From NCBI GenBank assembly GCA_003255065.1, contig QAOA01003368.1, positions 1,584,639-1,648,638 of the forward strand: a stretch of DNA of 64,000 nucleotides. Direction: 5' to 3'. Positions within the stretch are counted from its first letter, which is position 1; each line of letters starts with the position of its first letter. Position numbers and translations under genes: made by a program. Shown piece after piece: positions 60,262 to 64,000 of this stretch. This DNA comes from Cercis canadensis. Taxonomy: Eukaryota; Streptophyta; Magnoliopsida; Fabales; Fabaceae. A model generated the notes under the pieces. That model ran no database searches and was not told where the DNA came from. It saw nothing but the letters and a program-made list of their open reading frames with translations.

Positions 60262-61622
60262 TTACTTTATTTTTTGGTTAATTGGGATTTTGAGCAACTT
60301 AGTTTCATTGGGGAAGTGTGAAAATTTGATATCTTCATATATTGAGAAGAGAGAGTTAACTTGAGTTGAAGTTATCATTGGACCTTATCCATAACTCCCT
60401 AATTAACCTTCCCCAACAACTTTTGCCCTCAATTTGAACACTTGAACCTCCCATTGCTTTATCTCTACACAAAGGCCACTAATAGTTAAAAACTGAAAGA
60501 GAAGAGAGGGGAAAGAAATTCGCATATACCCATCATCACCTCAGCATAGCATAGCTAGTGAAAGAGACATCACAACACAACTTGACCATAGAAGGTTATG
60601 AGATATTTCTCAGTCTTGCAATTATGAATAGCATCAGTCTATGCTGGGTGGGCAGTGTGTGAGAAAAGCAATTGTTGTAAACCACATGAAAGGGACAAGA
60701 TCATCAGTCTGCAACTATGGTAAATTTTGGTGGTAGTATAGTGTAACTCTATACTAGAGTTCGTATTTATTTTCACCCTTTTTTACACTCTGTGTATACT
60801 AGGAAACTATGAAATTTAAATAAATTCACTTTTTTTTTACAAGGCTCAAATTTAACACACTACTTTACATAGTGTAAAAATTATTTCTCCTACTCTTGAT
60901 TGAAGAGTCCATGACCTACATGATGGATCTCTGCAGTTTGTTTTATGTGATAATGATGACAATGATGATAATAATGACTACTACAAAGATGATTTTTTTT
61001 TTTTTTTTGCAAAGAATTTGTATAGACATGTTATATATTTGAGTTTATTAGGGTGTTAAAATTTGGCATAAAAAACGTAATGGTGTTAAAAGAAAATATC
61101 TTTTAAATACTTGTCACATTGTGAAAAATTATTAAATTATCTCTTCATACTATATAGTTATTTAGTTTATATATCTTGTTATCATATATAAATTATGTGA
61201 TAATTATATTTATATATGTAATTATCCTATTTAAAATATAAATAAAATAACTACATATATAATAATCATATAATACAGAGTATTCTAATAATTTTACGCT
61301 TTGTGACAAACATCTACTTAAAAAATACTTTCTTTTAACATTATGAAGTCTTTTATATCATATTTCAACACCCCACAATAATTGAAGTTATTTTCAGTGA
61401 TAGAGGGATTAAACATATTACTTTCCAAACTGAATGATAAGCCTTTTCTGACTTTTTTTAATGGATATTTAGATGCATTTTATTTTCCTGAAGTAAGGAG
61501 CAGAAGCTTAAAAAAGTAAAAAGAAAGCAAAGAAGAAATGACAGACTAACATAGAGACAGAAAGAGAGTGAGGAGATCGAAGGGAGAAACAGAAACAGAA
61601 ACAGAAAGAGGGGGAACAAGGG

Positions 61623-61646
61623 AGAGAGAGAGAGAGAGAGAGAGAG
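61623..61646 (+). repeat. (GA)n microsatellite abutting a start codon
   Basis: A perfect GA run that ends directly at the ATG of the WAT1-related gene. Length variation here would change the 5' leader right up to the start codon. Confidence 0.8.
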
Positions 61647-64000
61647 ATGATGGGGAGATATTTTTACAAGGATGTGGCTCTATTTGCAGTAATGATTACA
61701 GTAGAGTGCACCATCGTTGGAGTGAGCACTCTATTCAAAGCAGCCACTGATAGAGGGTTGAGTTACTATGTCTTCATAGTCTATTCGTATGCCGTCTCCA
61801 CTCTTGTTCTTCTTCTGCCTTTGCCCTTCATCTTCCGCAGGTGCTGTTTTAGTCTTATATATCCAAATCATTTCCTTCTTTACATCTACTTTCTCTTTTC
61901 TATTCATTTCTTAGATGTATGTACATATATGCAGCACAACTGGGCTCCCTTCAATCAACTTGTCCGTGCTCTTCAGAATTTTCCTCCTTGGAGCGATTGA
62001 GTAAGAGACAATAATCCCCAAAAGTTTCAAAAATCTAGGTCTCTGTATTTATTCGAAGAATAAAATGGATTATGAGATTCTTAACCCTGAAATTTTTTTC
62101 ATGTTTTGATGGAGGCAGCGTTGTTTCTGCACTTTGTGGATATAGAGGGCTAGAGTACAGTTCACCCACTCTTGCTTCTGCCGTCAGCAACCTCATACCA
62201 GCGTTTACCTTCATACTTGCCGTCTTTTTCAGGTTAGCTGCCTAATCCTTTTCCCAAGACATTGAAGACAACTATACATGTTAGGAAATTAAATGGGATA
62301 GATGGGATAGAGTTAATTGCAACTAAAGTGAGATGAGAATAAAAATAAGAGGACACAAATTTAAGGCAAAACTGTAGAGAAGGATTTCACTAAAATGAGG
62401 AGATCACACACACAACTCTTACTTGCACAAGAACTTAATTAAGGTTCTTCATTCTCTCAATACAAGGATTTTCTACAAGAATTCACTAAGCTCGGATTAA
62501 AGATGTAAACATGAAACAAGAACTGCCTATTTATAGAACTATGTTGCCGTTTCCAACCGCTTCACCATGGGCGGTTCAAAATCTTAGCAAGCAAGCAATT
62601 ACAGTCACCTTAGCCATGAGCCAATGAAATGAAGATGCGGCCACCGCTTGACATGCTGGTGCTGCCTCCTTTCTTTTCCAATTAATATCGCGGCTTCTGC
62701 AGTATAAAGGAGTACAATCTAGCTCAGCAGTACTCTGACTTCCTTAGCTGTTAACCTCACGTAGGAACCAATAGCAGATTAACTTGGTCTTCAACTTAAG
62801 CAATAAGCTTTGATAGAAATAATATTCTATCATTTGAGCAGCTAACAATACAAAATCCTTTCTTTGTTTATTCTTGGCTTTGATCTTCATATGCAATTAA
62901 TTTTCCCTGTAGAAGATATTTCTTAATATATATGCTCTTTCATTAAAATCAAAAATAGGTGAAATAATCCACTTTATTATTTGTCGTTTCAATTCTTTTT
63001 TACGGGTTTATGTGCCATCTTGGTTTACACAATTTGTGCAAAAAAGTTCTAAGTTCTAATATTTAAGCAATAGCTAAGAAATCAAAAGTTTATATGATTA
63101 TGAAGGATGGAAAAGGCAGATTTAAGAAGCTCAAGCACACAAGCCAAAATGATGGGGTCATTAATATCAATATCAGGTGCCCTCATAGTTGTTCTCTACG
63201 AAGGCCCAACAATCTTATCCCCATCTTCTTCTCCATCACAATCTCCTACAATTAATTCCCATCTAAGCTCACCTTCCCACACAAATTGGGTGCTCGGAGG
63301 CTCTCTACTTGCTGTTCAGTACCTTCTATATTCAATATGGTACATTGTGCAGGTAACATCACAATATATATTTTTTCTGTCAGATTCTGAAATTTTTTGA
63401 AGCTCAAGTTGAATATGTAGCATTGAACAGGCCCAGGTTATGAAACTATATCCAGCAGAGCTCATTGTGGTATTCTTATACAACTTGTGTGCGACTCTCA
63501 TATCAGCACCAGTTTGTTTCCTAGCAGAACCAAAGTTGAGTGCTTGGAGGCTAAATCCTGATATAACAATGATCGCCATTATATACTCAGTAAGAAAATG
63601 ATTTGTTGATTAAAGAAACATGTTCTTACATATAAGTAACTTGTAAGTAACAATGCGATTTTTGCTGATGCAGGGAATTTTTTTTACATGTTTAAGCGTT
63701 CTTGTTCACACATGGTGCATTCGTCTAAAAGGCCCCGTATATGTATCAATCTTTAAGCCTTTGTCCATTGCCATTGCTGCTGCTAGCAGTGTCATATTCC
63801 TTGGCGATGCTCTTCATCTTGGCAGGTATGAAACTCATTTTATCTCTTCATTGTTCCTCTTTTGGGCTATAATGAATTCAAAGTTAAAAACAACACACTA
63901 CTATTTTGCTTAATTTATCTTTTTACCTTTTTTCTTTTTCTTTGAAATTTTTGTCTCAAATGTTGATTGCAGTGTTGTTGGAGCAGTAATACTGTCAATT
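61647..64000 (+). CDS. WAT1-related protein (EamA/DMT transporter, UMAMIT family), 3' end beyond window
   Basis: Ten-TM drug/metabolite-type transporter of plants (nodulin MtN21/EamA family). Relatives move amino acids or auxin across the plasma or vacuolar membrane. Exons: 61647-61840, 61935-62000, 62119-62232, 63106-63352, 63431-63589, 63674-63825 and 63973 onward, cut by the window end. All phases agree. About 314 residues are visible of an expected 350-380. Family marks: [51 protein letters not shown] at the exon 3/4 join, and [20 protein letters not shown] with [15 protein letters not shown] Ser/Pro-rich loop ([10 protein letters not shown]) lies after [11 protein letters not shown]. The start could be either of two adjacent ATGs (61647 or 61650). 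Intron 3 carries a solo LTR. Substrate not predictable. Confidence 0.92.
62279..62847 (-). mobile_element. Solo LTR in intron 3 of the WAT1-related gene
   Basis: A 569-bp element that begins TGTTAGGAAA and ends GCAGCTAACA, a TG..CA terminus with the 6-bp inverted repeat TGTTAG/CTAACA. A perfect 5-bp target duplication ATACA is at 62274-62278 and 62848-62852. On the minus strand TATAAATAGG (62526-62535) looks like the LTR promoter, so the element probably lies antisense to the host gene. It has no internal domain, so it is a solo LTR; copia-type by general look only. Confidence 0.88.

Larger units (their letters stand above)
59426..61646. other. Spacer and promoter/5' UTR of the WAT1-related gene
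   Basis: AT-rich non-coding DNA with an 88-bp duplicated block around an N (59643-59819) and a Tourist-like MITE (60067-60261). The 5' leader of the next gene is rich in GA and CAGAAA repeats. Confidence 0.5.

Overview
This window is nuclear genomic DNA of a flowering plant, almost certainly a core eudicot. The genes have many introns with GT..AG borders and are separated by AT-rich spacers of 1-7 kb holding MITEs, a SINE and solo LTRs. Every recognisable product is a typical land-plant protein. The species cannot be fixed from sequence alone.

Eleven protein-coding genes can be modelled, most of them to exon level. From left to right: a secretory phospholipase A2-alpha (2833-4809, +); an organellar single-stranded DNA-binding protein with three PDF motifs (5895-10115, -); a STAR1/ABCI17-type ABC ATPase (13004-14271, +); a single-exon type II membrane nucleotide pyrophosphatase/phosphodiesterase (16981-18456, +); a plastid thioredoxin-like ACHT/TRXL2 protein (22650-27764, +); a single-exon PRA1-family protein (30446-31045, +); a single-exon cytidine deaminase (35400-36293, -); a probable plastid SAM-methyltransferase-like protein (43562-48895, +); a tetraspanin (49525-51628, -); an ACC oxidase (53696-55124, -); and a WAT1-related EamA transporter (61647 to the window edge, +, 3' end cut). 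Two gene relics are present: an STA1/PRP6 splicing-factor fragment (about 11169-11610) and an RBR-type ubiquitin-ligase remnant (58660-59425).

The genes do not form a pathway or operon-like unit; this is ordinary euchromatin with independent housekeeping, plastid and stress/hormone genes. The interest lies in the mobile DNA. The STA1 fragment sits inside an 880-bp element with long AT-rich terminal inverted repeats and a near-perfect 9-bp target duplication, which makes it a Pack-MULE. A 535-bp non-coding element at 21083 has about 100-bp inverted arms, a perfect 9-bp duplication and the same kind of GC-rich subterminal block. Two solo LTRs with perfect 5-bp target duplications lie in introns (26701-27224 and 62279-62847). 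Several Tourist-like (TTA) and other foldback MITEs and a tRNA-type SINE lie in spacers and introns.

Three of the four N positions (20125, 47596, 59731) separate two adjacent copies of exactly equal length (372, 92 and 88 bp). This is the signature of unmerged contig ends, so those duplications are probably assembly artefacts. I found no unknown multi-gene system, CRISPR array, rRNA or convincing tRNA gene.
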